From: Staphylotrichum longicolle
Lineage: Eukaryota > Ascomycota > Sordariomycetes > Sordariales > Chaetomiaceae
Direction of reading: 5' to 3'
NCBI GenBank assembly: GCA_019096155.1
Contig: JAHCVI010000001.1
Coordinates: 2,418,001 to 2,482,000, forward strand
DNA length: 64,000 nucleotides
In this document: positions 1 to 10,876 of the stretch, in pieces
How positions within the stretch are numbered: the stretch's first letter is position 1
Layout of the letters: every line of letters starts with the position of its first letter
Program-made: the position numbers and the translations under genes
The notes under the pieces: generated by a model
What the model was told of the DNA's origin: nothing
The model's database searches: none
What the model saw: the letters and a program-made list of their open reading frames with translations, nothing else

Positions 1-824
1 GGCGGAGGGGCTTTAAGGCGAGCCGAGCGTTGTCGAACCAGAAATGGATCTGGTGGCTCATCGAGAGGTAGTTTTTGGGCGACTGCGGAATACGCGCCTC
101 CTCAAAATGCCTACGCCAGGCATTGGCCTTGTCGGCGCCCCAGAAGGCCTGGAGCAATCCGGCGATGCTTCCGAATTGCTTCTTCTCGCTTGTCGCAAAT
201 GGGAAAACATGTGCCGCAGCAGGATCGCTCGTTCCAGAGAAGAGACAAACATTCCCATCCCGTTCTTTAGCCTTTGCACCTTGTTAGTATATAAAGTGCT
301 ATAATTTAATGAGTTTACTTACATTGCGCGCTATAGTGCGACTCCTCATCACTTGATCGGTAGAGGTAGGCGTGCCTAGTTCGTTTACAATCGCTGAGGG
401 TGGCGCTAGAGGTAGTAACGGAGGATCTATCGCGTAGGGTTTGGCAATATCTAAGCAATGTTAGGTAAAGTAGGGCAGATAAGGGAAGAAACGTACAGGC
501 ACCTATTGCCTGTGTCGCCGCCGCGTTTATTCCAGCCGCCCATGCCCAGGGGTTCGCCATCGTCTGGAAAGTAGATAGATGGATACGAATTTCCGAGAGA
601 GGCGCAACCATGACGAAGCCCAATGTTGCCGCATTAGGCGGCGATTGATTCAGCTTCTGGTGAAGTTGCCGCAATTGATCGAAAAGCCGGCAACGCTCTT
701 CGAGATCTGTGATGTAATCTGCGACGGGCTCCGCGGCGGGAGGAATGTCGCAAACGAGGCGACGCACCGTCTCTGGTTCAGCCGCCACGGCAGCGAGGAT
801 TTGGTTGGACAGGTCTGGGTCCAT
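1..824 (-). CDS. HNH-nuclease-domain protein (3' end beyond window)
   Basis: This three-exon gene runs off the left edge. I start it at the ATG at 824 (MDPDLSNQ). Exon 1 is 497-824, exon 2 is 323-450 and exon 3 runs from 271 down past base 1. The splice sites (GTACGT..TTAG and GTAAGT..AAAG) join in phase. The N-terminal half contains a helical segment (DYITDLEERCRLFDQLRQL). Exon 3 encodes a fungal HNH_2-type core: RDGNVCLFSG, then DPAAAHVFPFA with the candidate catalytic His, then a region rich in W and H. Fungal genomes hold many such HNH proteins, mostly uncharacterised, and they may be nucleases or derived DNA-binding proteins. The gene boundaries are inferred from splice consensus and reading frame. 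The family assignment comes from the motif pattern, and the missing C-terminus prevents a full domain check. Confidence 0.7.
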
Positions 825-1096
825 ATTGCGATTTGTGCGCACTGGGTGGGCGCGGTGTGGAATTGAATTGGGAAGAAGTTGGAAGAGAGAGGAAATTCCG
901 CGCGGGAAGAAGCTCGATGCGCGAGAGAATCATTCTCAGAAAAAAAGCGTGGGCAGCGACGAACGTGTGGTTCTCAGTTTCGTCGAGCCGGAGTAACAGT
1001 GACGTACATAGGTCACCCTAAATACCTAAGGTACCTAACCCTCCCCCAAATTTCAGAAACAGCAACATGCTAAATACACACCAAAGCCATGGGAAA

Positions 1097-3864
1097 TCAC
1101 TTCTTGAAAACAGCCAAGCCCAACCTCTCAATTTCCCTGCCCTCGCTCGTGCCCCGCCCCGCCGCCTCGAGCAGCCGTCCCCACGCCTCGGCGTCCTTCA
1201 TCTTGACCGCCTCCTCGGCCGCCTTGACGCGCATGCCGCACTTTTCGTACATGGTGACCGTCTGGCCCGACTCGAGGCCCGTGCACTTAGGGATGAATGT
1301 CGCGGCCAGGCGGGGGTTACCGGCCTGGAGGGTTTGGTTGAAGAAGGGCTGTGTGTGGGGGATGCGGTGGTTAGTTATTGATGAGAAAATGGGGAGGGGA
1401 AGAGAGGGGAAGGGGGTTGGAAGAGTACATACCTCCCAGCCGATGGGGCTTTTGCGTTGGCGGGATATTTCCTCGATTTCATTCCAGTCGCGTTTGGCGA
1501 CGAGGGCTTGGAGTCTACATGCCGGATGGGTTAGTCATGCTCTTCGGGTGTTAGCAGATGCCGGAACGCACCGAATCCACCAGGCCACCTTCTCGGGCAC
1601 CTTGAACTCGCTCTGGATCTTCTTGGCCCGGCCATGATACCCGAGCCGGATCAGCTTAAATATGGTCTGGTTGACCGACAAGCCCGTAAAAGTGTCGGTC
1701 AGATCGCGGTCGAAAGCCTCTTGCATGCGAAGTAGGGCGGTCGCCTCCTTCAGTGCGCCCAGCTCAAAGGCATGTTCCTTGGTGTTGTCTGATAGCAGTT
1801 TGGCAGCCAGGGAGAGCTTGTCGCTTGCTGTTCGGCTCTCGGGCTGGCGTAATGCCTCGCGGAAGAATACGGCCGCTCCCTCCAAGCGGCGGTCGTCCTG
1901 GTAGTACAAGTCTTTGAGTAGCGTGGTGTCCTCACGGCCATCGCCATCGCCGTGACGCGCAGACGCCTCGACCAAAGCTGAGGCGGTGGGTCGACTGCTA
2001 ATGACGCGGAAAAAGCCCGCCAGTGGCAGCTTGCGCTTGAGCTGATGCAGGACGAAGTAGACTAGGTCTGTGTCGCCACTCTCGATAGCCTTGTCCAACG
2101 CCAGCTCATCCTCTTCCATGTTCAACAACAGGGGCACCTGTCGGCCAGCGCGAGGCTCGTGGTTGAGGAGCTCGGTCGCCAGGCGGCCTCTTCCCTCGTC
2201 ATAAGCAGCACGAGCGATTGCGTCAAAGGAAATTCCGGGTTTTCCAGAGAGCTTGTCCACAATCTTTCGACAGATGGCATCGTCATCCTCGGCGCCCAGC
2301 CGGACTTTGGCTGAGGCCCAATGGACGTAGATCTTATCTGTCGGCAGACGCAGGTAGCCTGCAATTCGCAACGCCAGGAGATACTCATGACGGTTGAGGA
2401 GGCGGCTGATGAGCCCTGATGGCGACAGTCTTTGGTATTGTTCGTAAGATAGAGGTAGGCCAATCTCGAAGAAGCGGGCGGCGTTGAGGACACGGAGGGT
2501 CTCACACATATCGACGAAGTCGTCGCTGTTGTAGATGTCGAGGACTGACTTGCCGAAGGAGGCTGCCCTAAGAAGCTGTTTCTGCCGGTGGACGCTGAAT
2601 TCCTGGCCCGCCGCGTTCACGCAGGTGTCTACTGCCTCGACGAGATTGGGTCGGATGAGTTGAATGTTGTCGTCGGCCTTGGGCGACTGCATGTCAAGTT
2701 GTTCGACTGCGTCTAGCAAGATGGATGCTGGGTGGTCCGTGCCGAGGCGGAACACCTCCTCAGTGACATCAGGGACCTTCTGGAGGAAGTCGCAAGTGTC
2801 ATTGGCTAGAATTCTGACTCCATCATAGTCTGTCGGATGATTAGGGAAGGACAAGTGCAGGTTAGGCAGAAGAATGCTCACCAGGCAAGATGTGTACTCG
2901 ACCACTGTCGTAGAAGAACTTGGCCACCGAGCTACTTGGGCCTACGAGGTGGACCTCATCCTCCCATGCGATGACAACGGCATCGTTGCCGCACCACTCG
3001 AAATATTTGGGCGGAATCTTGGACTTGGAGTCGTGTTCACTCAAGCGCATTTGGAAGTCGCTGGTGATGACGTGGGCCTTGCCGGTCGCTGTGTAGAGTG
3101 CCGAAAACTTCCCGTTGGGCGACACGGCAATGTGAGTAAAGGGTCCAATGTCGAGGAAGCGATCCTCACACTCGGAGGCGTCAGAGACATAGATGGTCTG
3201 GCCGATGCTCAGCAGCACCTCGACTGATCGCGACAGCGTGTAGGCGGGCGGGATGATGTTCCATGAGTGAACCTGGCCCTCCGGTGGCGGCGCCAGGAGC
3301 TTTGGACGGGGTTCATCGTAGGAAGAGACCGAGACCAGAGAGTTGTTGCTCAGGAGGGCGACGAGGCCATGGGCGTAGAACCTGCAGGACTTGACACCCA
3401 CCTCGTCGGCGCCATTGCCCAGCGAGAACTGGGTGAACTCTCCCTGCAGATCGTAGTAGCACCTCACGGTACCGTCTGCCGTGACCACCAGAAGCTTCTC
3501 GTCCTCGGACCAGCCGAGCCCCTTGATGCGGCCCTGGTCCCAGTTGATGCGGCGGATAAGCTTGCCTGCGCAGCTGTGGATGTCGATGCTGGGCTTGGAG
3601 GGTCTGGTTGGTTGGAATGCGATCAGCTTCTCCTCATCGCGGTAGAGAGCTGCGGTGCTGTCAGAAGGCGAGTCGGTGTGGCTGAAGACGCAACACGGGT
3701 CGCGCAGGCATCCACTCACCAACAGCGCCTGCGTAAGTAGCACCAGCAACGAAATAGTTGTCGAGGTCGAGGTCCTTGTCGAACACCTGCGTGTAAAGCT
3801 GCGTCTTGCGGTAAAAACTATCACCAAGCTGTTCCCAGCCTGCTGTGGGATGAGCGACGTCCAT
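1097..3864 (-). CDS. VPS16: Vps16, core subunit of HOPS/CORVET tethering complexes
   Basis: Five exons (3720-3864, 2882-3649, 1572-2829, 1433-1514, 1097-1348) join in phase to give about 834 residues, normal for the family. The start MDVAHPTAGWEQLGDSFYRK is the characteristic Vps16 N-terminus. Residues from about 30 to 400 form the N-terminal beta-propeller region (ALYRDEEKLIAF, RINWDQGRIKGLGW). The rest is the helical Vps16 C-terminal region, including SVLDIYNSDDFVDMCETLRV and RLPTDKIYVHWA. Vps16 binds Vps33 and is part of the core shared by HOPS and CORVET, which tether endosomes, autophagosomes and the vacuole before SNARE fusion. It is divergent from ATG16, 382 bp away. No frame break is seen. 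Identity is confident and the exon ends are inferred from consensus sites. Confidence 0.95.
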
Positions 3865-4246
3865 CGTGTGTCATGTTCCCATGCTTGGCTGTGAAGAGAA
3901 GCGGTCTCAGATGAGAGGCTGGTGTTGTTTTGTTGAACTGAGAGTTCCTTGAATGAGATGCTGCAGCTTGGAGCTGTCGGCTGCGGTTCCAGGTTAGGCT
4001 GACCTGGCTCAGCCTGGGTGGACATTCACGCAGTGCAGCCAACCCCTGCGCAGCACGGGCCGTGGATCTCCACCAGCCCCTGTTGTCGGATCGCGGGGTT
4101 GCCAGACGATAAGCTCGAGCAGCTTGCATCATCAACCCGAAATCACACGCCGTATTCGTCTGCGGTTTTCTCTTTTGTTTGCGCACCCACTCTAGGCTAT
4201 CCCTGATTGGAACTTGAGCCATTTTGCTTAACTGTAGACAAACACC
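3865..4246. promoter_or_regulatory. Shared divergent promoter region of VPS16 and ATG16
   Basis: These 382 bases separate the two start codons, so both promoters and both leaders must lie here unless an upstream start is used. No clear TATA box is seen. The minus strand stays open through much of the interval, but the Vps16 N-terminus is already complete at 3864, so the extension is not needed. Confidence 0.5.
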
Positions 4247-4990
4247 ATGCCCGACTGGAGACAAGAATACCTCAGCGGCATCCGAGATGCTGAGAAGCAG
4301 CACCCCGTGGACCAAGAGCTTATCGCAGCTTGTCAGTGAACAGCCCCGCCCCGCCATCGTCCTGTTCCCATCGCCCCCATCACGGCAAATCCCATATCAC
4401 GGTTGCTGACCAGATGCGCAATCTGACCTCCAGACTCCCAACTCCTCGACCGTGTATCTATCCTCGAAGCCGAAAAGGCAGCTTTCCAAACCCAGCCCGA
4501 ACCCGCCGCCCGGCCTCCGTCTACGGCGCCAAGCAAGGCATCATCAGGCAACGCATCACCAGCATCAGCGCCGACCCCTGCAGCCGACGACACTCCCCTC
4601 GTCGCCCGCCTACGTCTCGAGCTAGCCGAAGCCCTGCGCGCCAAAGGTCAATTCCAACAGCGTCTTCAGGTAGCCGAGGAGGAGCTTACCCGTCTCCGGG
4701 CCAAGACCACCGCCGACTCCAAGACCCTCTATAGCCTGACCGCCGAACGACGCAACCTGGCCGTCAGACTGCGAGACCGCGATGAGGAGCTGCGGGTCAA
4801 GAACAAGCTTGTCGCCGACGTCCAGGACGAACTAGCCGTGCTCAATATGCAGCTCGACATGGTGGAGAAGAAGCGGGCCGAGAAGGAGGCCGAAAATAAA
4901 CAACTCGTCGAGAGGTTCATGAGGAGGGTCGGGCAGGAGGCCGAAGCAATGAACCTGGCAAACGATCCGCTGTTCGCCAAGAAGAGATAG
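4247..4990 (+). CDS. ATG16: Autophagy protein Atg16
   Basis: Two exons (4247-4331 and 4434-4990) give about 213 residues. The reading is MPDWRQEYLSGIRDAEKQHP, then ELIAAYSQLLDRVSILEAEK across the splice. This is the typical short fungal Atg16: an N-terminal Atg5-binding helix, a low-complexity Ala/Ser/Pro linker (about residues 50-85), then a long heptad-patterned coiled coil from about residue 90 to near the end (ELAEALRAKGQFQQRLQVAE, AVLNMQLDMVEKKRAEKEAE). Atg16 dimerises through the coiled coil and carries Atg12-Atg5 to the phagophore, where that conjugate promotes Atg8 lipidation. The gene is easily missed because its first exon is short and exon 2 has no early ATG. It is divergent from VPS16 and convergent with DOT1. 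Confidence 0.93.
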
Positions 4991-5304
4991 CAGGCCGAGT
5001 CAAACGGATGCTCCGCCAGGGGGTCAACATGACAAGACAAGCAAAAGCATCGCTCAGTTCAAGGTATCCTGGTATCTGAACAAGGTACGTACACACATCA
5101 TATCTATCCGCTCCCTCTTGGCATGCTCCGACTCCTCGCCCTTTCAAATCTTCCCTCAACCCATACACCAAACACAACAGATATAAACTGCTAAAGGGGG
5201 TACTCGTTTATCCTCGCAGACAGTGCTCTCCAAACGACACCTTCTAGACTCCTAAAAATTCCATTTAAACCACCGAGTCGTGGCTGATGTCTCCGAGCAG
5301 GACA
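4991..5304. other. Convergent 3' interval between ATG16 and DOT1
   Basis: These 314 bases lie between two convergent stop codons and should hold both 3' UTRs. I see no gene and no strong structure. Confidence 0.5.
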
Positions 5305-6858
5305 TCACTTCCTCGTCGAAATGCAAAAGGTTCCCGGCGCACCAGTCCAGCTGACATATCCTTCCGGGTATGTTAGATCCTCGACATCCAAGATCGAGGT
5401 GGCGACATCGTTCTCGGCGTTCTTGTTGTCGTGGACAAATGTCTTGAGGGACACGATCTTGCACCCAATCTTCAAGTCCAAGAACATGTTGACGAGGTGA
5501 TCGTTGAGCTGCGACGTGAAGGCCTGGTTGTTCACCAGGACTACGTCGGCTCGTTTTAGCGCGGCCAGCGTCCGTTCGCTCTTGCGGAAATCGCCCCGTT
5601 CAAGGTACACCTTGCCTGGCGCAACCCCCCACAAGCGACAGCGCGCCGCAAACTCCTTCTTCTGCTCCTCGGCGAGATTGCAGGCATTCTCCATCATTTC
5701 GCAACCCCAGCTCTCGCAGCCTCTTTCCAGCGCCGCCTGGAGCGTCACGTTGCCGACGCCCGAGCCGAGGTCGACAAAGACCATGTCCGAGGTCAACTTT
5801 GTCCGGTCGAAGATGTTCGAGATGAAGGGGTGGAGCAGCTCGCCATAGACGTTATCGGTTCCGTTCTCGTACTTGGCCAGCAGCTCGACCTTGGGTGCCA
5901 CAGTGCGGTCATACACCTGGTCCAGAATGAACTCGACGAGCTCCCGGGGCACGCCCAGCATCGCATCGATATTTCGAGCTATTGCGCCCTTTCTTTGGAG
6001 GGCCAAGAGTTGGTCATTGTATTCCGCCAAGGCTGCCTTGAAACCCTTCCCGTCGTTTGTATTCTTGCTCTTTTCCAGCCGCCGGTAGATACCGTTGTTC
6101 TGGTCGAGGAAAGGCTTCGCTTCGGCGTCGGTAAGGTACGTCGAGGCTACAAGCTTGACCACCTTCATGATATCCAGGGCGCCGTCGATCTTGTCTTTGC
6201 CCCATACGAGTTCATACCTGGAGAAACGGATAGTCAGCACCTCACGATAGCAACCACAAAGCCGAATCCGCCCTTACCTCTCGGTATATTTCGCCCCGGG
6301 ATATCTCAACCGCACCGCCACCTCGTCCCGCCCCAACTTCATCACAGGTTGACACCGGTCCCCAAGCGACGCCACATCTACCGCATGTACGATTCCCAGC
6401 TTTTCCTCGTCGCCTTGGCCGCTCCATAGCCGCGGGTGCCGCAACCGCCGGTGGGGGTCCTCAGTGTGCGCCAGCTTCCGTCGCTTGCTCGGGTCTAACC
6501 TCTCCCGCCAATCATCGTCGTCGTCGTCTGACCCGGGCTCCGAGTCGCTCAGTACAGGCGCCGGGCTGGCGGTGGCGGGCGACCGACTCGCGGGGGCGCG
6601 CGCGCGTTTTTGGCTGGGGTTGGGTTTCAGGTATGAGGAGGATTTGGACTCGGGCGAGGAGCCGGACTGGAGGCGCCGTGCGGCCGCTTGGAGGGAGGAT
6701 GGGACGGGCGAGGCACGCGGGGTGCCGTGGGCGCTGCTCGGGGCGGAGCGGCCGGCGGCGACGGCGGGCTTCTTTGGTGGAGTCGGCGCGACGGCCTGCT
6801 TGACTTTGCGGACCTCGGTCTTGATTTTGAATTTGGATTTCTGGTTGAATATGCTCAT
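5305..6858 (-). CDS. DOT1: Histone H3-K79 methyltransferase Dot1
   Basis: Two exons (6278-6858 and 5305-6217) are joined by a 60-nt intron (AG|GTAAGG .. TCCAG|G) to give 497 residues. The first 170 or so residues are basic and low-complexity, including a short Asp run. The C-terminal half is the DOT1 methyltransferase fold: the SAM-binding motif FVDLGSGVGNVTLQAA, the acidic CEMMENA that follows the second strand, and VVLVNNQAFTSQLNDHL with the family NN-AF signature. It ends with the typical SWTGAPGTFCISTRK. Dot1 methylates H3K79 on nucleosomes and acts in silencing boundaries, the DNA-damage checkpoint and transcription elongation. The frame is intact. Confidence 0.95.
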
Positions 6859-7678
6859 CTTCGGTCGCTTTCTAGGAAATGAACAGCGCTAATGCAGCTC
6901 GGGGTCGGGGGTGCAGGTGGTCTGCGCGGGACTGTGCAGGGTCGATCGGGTGACGCGTTGCGGTCGCGGGCGGCTTTGTCGGGCGAAGTGCATGCAGCTT
7001 CGTGGTTTGGTCTAGTGGGGAGCAAAGGAGAGCAGACTAAAAAATGATTTGCTAAGATATGCTTGTGATAAGGATGCAGCGAAAGTAAGGGCCGGGACAC
7101 GGGGCGCGATTAAGGGAATGCGAGCGATGGAAAGGCGAGGCTGCGGGGTTGAGACGAAAGGATGTGATGCGGTTTGATCGGGACGTGAGGCTCTCTGAGG
7201 GAAGAATGCGAAAGATGGGGGTGGAGCCTTGGCTGAGGTGGGACCCCTCGTGCCCGGGCTGAATGCAGGGCTGCTGTCACGTTGTGCACCCGCGCCTGTG
7301 GGCCTGCAGGAGCAGCCTGGCTCAAGCCTGGTGGCGTGATGGAATTTTCTCGAAATCATGTGATCGCGTCTCAGATGGTTTGATTACATAAGGTAGTGAG
7401 TTAGCGGTCGCGAATCAGCCCCCTCTGCCACATCGATCTCATCTGGGAAGTAAGCCGGAGCTCGATTTGGAACCTAGTGAGGGAAGTGCTTTACACGGCT
7501 TCAGTAGCCCACTGTCAGACCTCGGACCCTTCTGTTTAGCTTGATACCAAGTTGTTTCGCGCCGACTCATACCAATGCAACTGTTGCTTCGTTTCAATTG
7601 ATATTGAAGGGAGTTTCCAATTCAGATCGAAGCACAAGGGTATCTATCCAAAGAAAAGAAAAAATGATATCATGAGGT
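6859..7678. other. Intergenic region upstream of DOT1
   Basis: These 820 bases hold the DOT1 promoter and the 3' flank of the FHA kinase gene. Open frames here (for example 7012-7359 on the minus strand) are low-complexity and resemble no family I recognise. I see no supported gene. Confidence 0.45.
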
Positions 7679-10214
7679 CTAACATGAGCCCGGAAACCAA
7701 CCCAGCCTCTGTACCTCCTGAAGCAATGAATCCGCCAAGCGTCGCTGATTCTCCGTCCAAGTTGCCTGGTCCTGTTCTCCTACTCCTCCACCTTCCTCCC
7801 CTGGGTCCCGCAGCCAGTCGTCAGTCAACACGACCTCCGACTCAGCCCCAGCACCCCACTGCCCCGGTGCTGGCGTCCGCAAACTCTGCGGCACACCCTC
7901 TTGCAGCGGCACCAGGGTAGCGGTACTCGTCCCAAAGCTCGACGGCGGCTCTCGTCCCATCCTCGCCACCGACGAGCCCACGCACAGCGGATCAAGGAGG
8001 AAGTTGGCCGCGAAGTAGCCGCTCTCCGCACCCTGCGGCTCGAGATTGGATTGCGATTCTTCCACCGCCTCCGCCACCGGGGCCATGACCACGGGGTGCG
8101 TTCCTCGTTGGAGGTTTGCTGTGGCTGTCGACGCGGAGGCGGAGGCGGAAGGTCGGCTGCGGCGAGGGGGGTAGGGCGCGGCGCGGCGCTGCCATCTTGA
8201 GGACCGCATGGGAGTTTTGGAGCCGCGTTGGGGGCCCCGTCTGGAGCTGCGCGGGTGGGAAGCCGAGACGGGCGAGGCTTTGTTCTTCTCAATATCGTCG
8301 CCACCACCGCAGCCATCAATTGTTGGGAGGATTGTAGCCTCGCTGTCTTCATCTTCCAGGAGGACTGGGCAGCCAGGGAAGCGTTTGGCACCGTAGTGAG
8401 GGCGGATGATTTGGCTTCCTTCCGGCTCGGTGCAGCGGGCCTTCGACACGGAGTGTCCTGCTCGGTGTTCTTCCATAGAAAGGAGTTCGACAACGTGGTC
8501 GTAACACTCCTGAGCAGATTTTCTTGCGGTAGGATCTATTACAACCATGCCAGACAGCAGGAAGCGGGACAGATGGTGTGGCTGGCCGAGGTTGGCTTGG
8601 ATGTTCATAATGACCAGTTTGCACCAAGAGAGTCCGCGCCGACAAGAAATCTCTGGAAGGCCGTGGAGACACTCCGACGCAACCACGCCAAGGGACCAGA
8701 TGTCCACGGCGGGTGAGTAGCTCCGTTGTTGGCCGCCCTGGCTCCTCCACTCGGTCTCGTCCCAGAGTTCAGGCGGGTAATATTTTGGGGTCCCGCACAG
8801 GCTTATCAAGCTGCGGTCCTCCCGTGAGAACCCAAAGTCGGCGAGCTTGATTTGTATGTCCCTGTCTGCACTGCCCACGAGAATGTTTTCTGGTTTGATA
8901 TCGCGGTGGACTATTGGCGGGCTAGGACCATGGAGGTAGCTTAGGGCGGAGAGGCATTGGTGCAAGACTTCCAAGTTCTGGGCGTATGACGGCAGGGGAA
9001 GTATGGATCTTAGTGTTCCGCCAAGGGCAGCCTCGAGATGGAGCTCAAGAGTGTTGTTCGGCCCCTCGAACAGTTCGAAAACACGGATAATGTGTTGCTA
9101 AGCATGGTGTTATTCTTAGTGTCAGGAATCATAGTGTGTTCAAATCGCCTGACAAATGATGAGAACTGGGGGCAATGAGAGGACCATGTAAAAAGGAGAT
9201 ATAGCAGTCAAGAAAGTGGCGGTTAAACGAGTGTAATAGGTGCAGGGAGGAGACTCGGACTGATAGAAAAAGAGACCCAAGATAACATATCCCAGGAAAG
9301 GATACAATGAAAAAAGAAGCGCAAAGAAAGTCGCTTACATGAGATATCTTAGCCAGCAGTTGAGCTTCCCTCCTCCATGCAGTTCGATCATGCTTGGTGA
9401 GTGGCTGTAGCGGCGTCTTTCGTGCAAAAACACGCCCGGTGCTCACATTCCAGCTGTGGGTTGCTTTAGCAAAAGCCCCCCGACCGAGTTCAGCAATGTC
9501 GATTAGAACTGGTGTTGAGTTGGCAGACCGCATAGAAGCTGCGGTTCCGGCGCCAGAAATCACGTCCATGTCATGACTGACGACTGAGGATTCTGGCGAA
9601 CGCTGTCGAAGAAAGTCTTCGACACGCTTAAGAAGGGGCCCAGATATCCTCGGCACAAATACCACAATTCGTAGCAGGAACCTTTGAGGAAGCTCGATAA
9701 TGATTGTCTTGTCGCAAGCATTGTCGTGTCCCGAAAGAATCCAGCGAAAATCGCGACGAAACTCGTCACCATTGCTCTGGTAGGTGACGTTCGTCCCTTC
9801 CCGAGAGTTCAAATCCCTCAGAACCAAGCGATACTCGTCCGTGTCCTCAAAGTCGTTCTCAAATGTTATCGCAAAGTGGTAGTTGCTGACGCTTGTGAGC
9901 CGTTGAGAGAGGACAATATCGGAAGCCCTATCTCGCCCAAACACAAAACCGCGATTTGTCTTGGGTCCATTCGTAAACCTTAGCTCAAGGCAGTCCATGT
10001 TGTCGTCCGGGTTGTAGGCATGTGGACTAGGGGACCGAGTCGGCGCCCGAGAAGCACACGGGGAAGCTTTATTTGATTCGGTCTTTTTGAACTTGGAGGA
10101 GGATGGACGAGGAAGCGCCTTAAGAAGCCGCGTGTCGTTCATAGTAAGAGTATCTTGCGCGTATGCGTCGTAATGAACGGGGTAGATACGCGCAATCAAA
10201 TCTGTATCTGTCAT
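7679..10214 (-). CDS. FHA-domain serine/threonine protein kinase
   Basis: Two exons (9339-10214 and 7679-9097) join in phase to give 764 residues. Residues about 76-150 form an FHA phosphopeptide-binding domain (VFGRDRASDIVL, SVSNYHFAI, LRDLNSREGTNV). A kinase domain follows: Gly-rich loop GRGAFAKATHSW from about 244, Lys266 in FARKT, catalytic VHRDIKPEN with Asp358, LADFGFS with Asp379, and the activation end CGTPKYYPPE. All catalytic residues are present, so it should be active. The roughly 250-residue tail is basic and low-complexity. The order FHA then kinase recalls Rad53/Cds1, but the tail and the surrounding residues differ, and fungi hold many such lineage-specific kinases, so I do not assign a checkpoint role. 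The 241-nt intron is long for this window. The gene is divergent from the coiled-coil gene at 10877. Confidence 0.85.
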
Positions 10215-10855
10215 GTTGAAAGATGATATCTGGAGGTTCGCGTGGGTAAGTGTGGGGAAATGGTCTTGTGGCGAAGATGGAGTATCTAGGTGATTAGGTA
10301 TCGTAGCTGAGGAAGGCCATGGTAGGCATATTTAAGCGCGAACCTGACCAGTTGCACAGCCTAGTCATATTGGTGTTCTGGTCACGGTCAACTTCGTGTC
10401 GGTTGAGGAAGTCTCGCTGCCTTTGTCGACGTGTATGAGTTGGAGGTGGTCATCTTCAGATGGTGGTTTTCTAAGAGGGTTGACAACGTTCGCAAGGTAA
10501 ATGGAGTTCACAGCACCAACCGCTAGCCGCGCTTTCCGTCATACATTCTCCAAGAGAAGTAAGCCATGCTATCTATTTTGGTATTTTGGTTCCTTAAAGC
10601 GGTTTCTCTACGAAGTCGGAAACGTCCCACGTCCTCATCTTGGTTCAAGGCCTCCTTTTCTCCTGTATCACTCCTTGCCGCGCCCTTTGTTGTGTCGATG
10701 CACCTCTCAACTTCAGCTACCACGGGACCCCATTATTTGTGTAGCCCTGGTGGTTGTGCCACAGTCAACGCTCGCTCGTTGCCTACTGCCTCATGCCCCG
10801 CCCAACTTTTTCTCGCCAACACAGATTGTGGCAACGTTGATATTACTGCCATGTC
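10215..10855. promoter_or_regulatory. Divergent promoter region, FHA kinase and coiled-coil gene
   Basis: About 640-660 bases separate the two starts. An AT-rich element (TTAAATAT on the minus strand, near 10330) lies about 115 nt upstream of the kinase ATG and is a possible TATA-like site. Short open frames here show no recognisable family. Confidence 0.4.
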
Positions 10856-10876
10856 ATGCAGTATCAATTAGCCGCA

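Noticed and set aside
1010..1050. CCTAAGGTACCTAACCCT cluster as a telomere relic or transposon end
   Set aside because: Only a single CCCTAA-like unit, no terminal repeat partner and no target duplication.
7552..7920. Plus-strand 122-codon frame
   Set aside because: It overlaps the 3' end of the FHA kinase on the other strand and has low-complexity Pro/Ser content.
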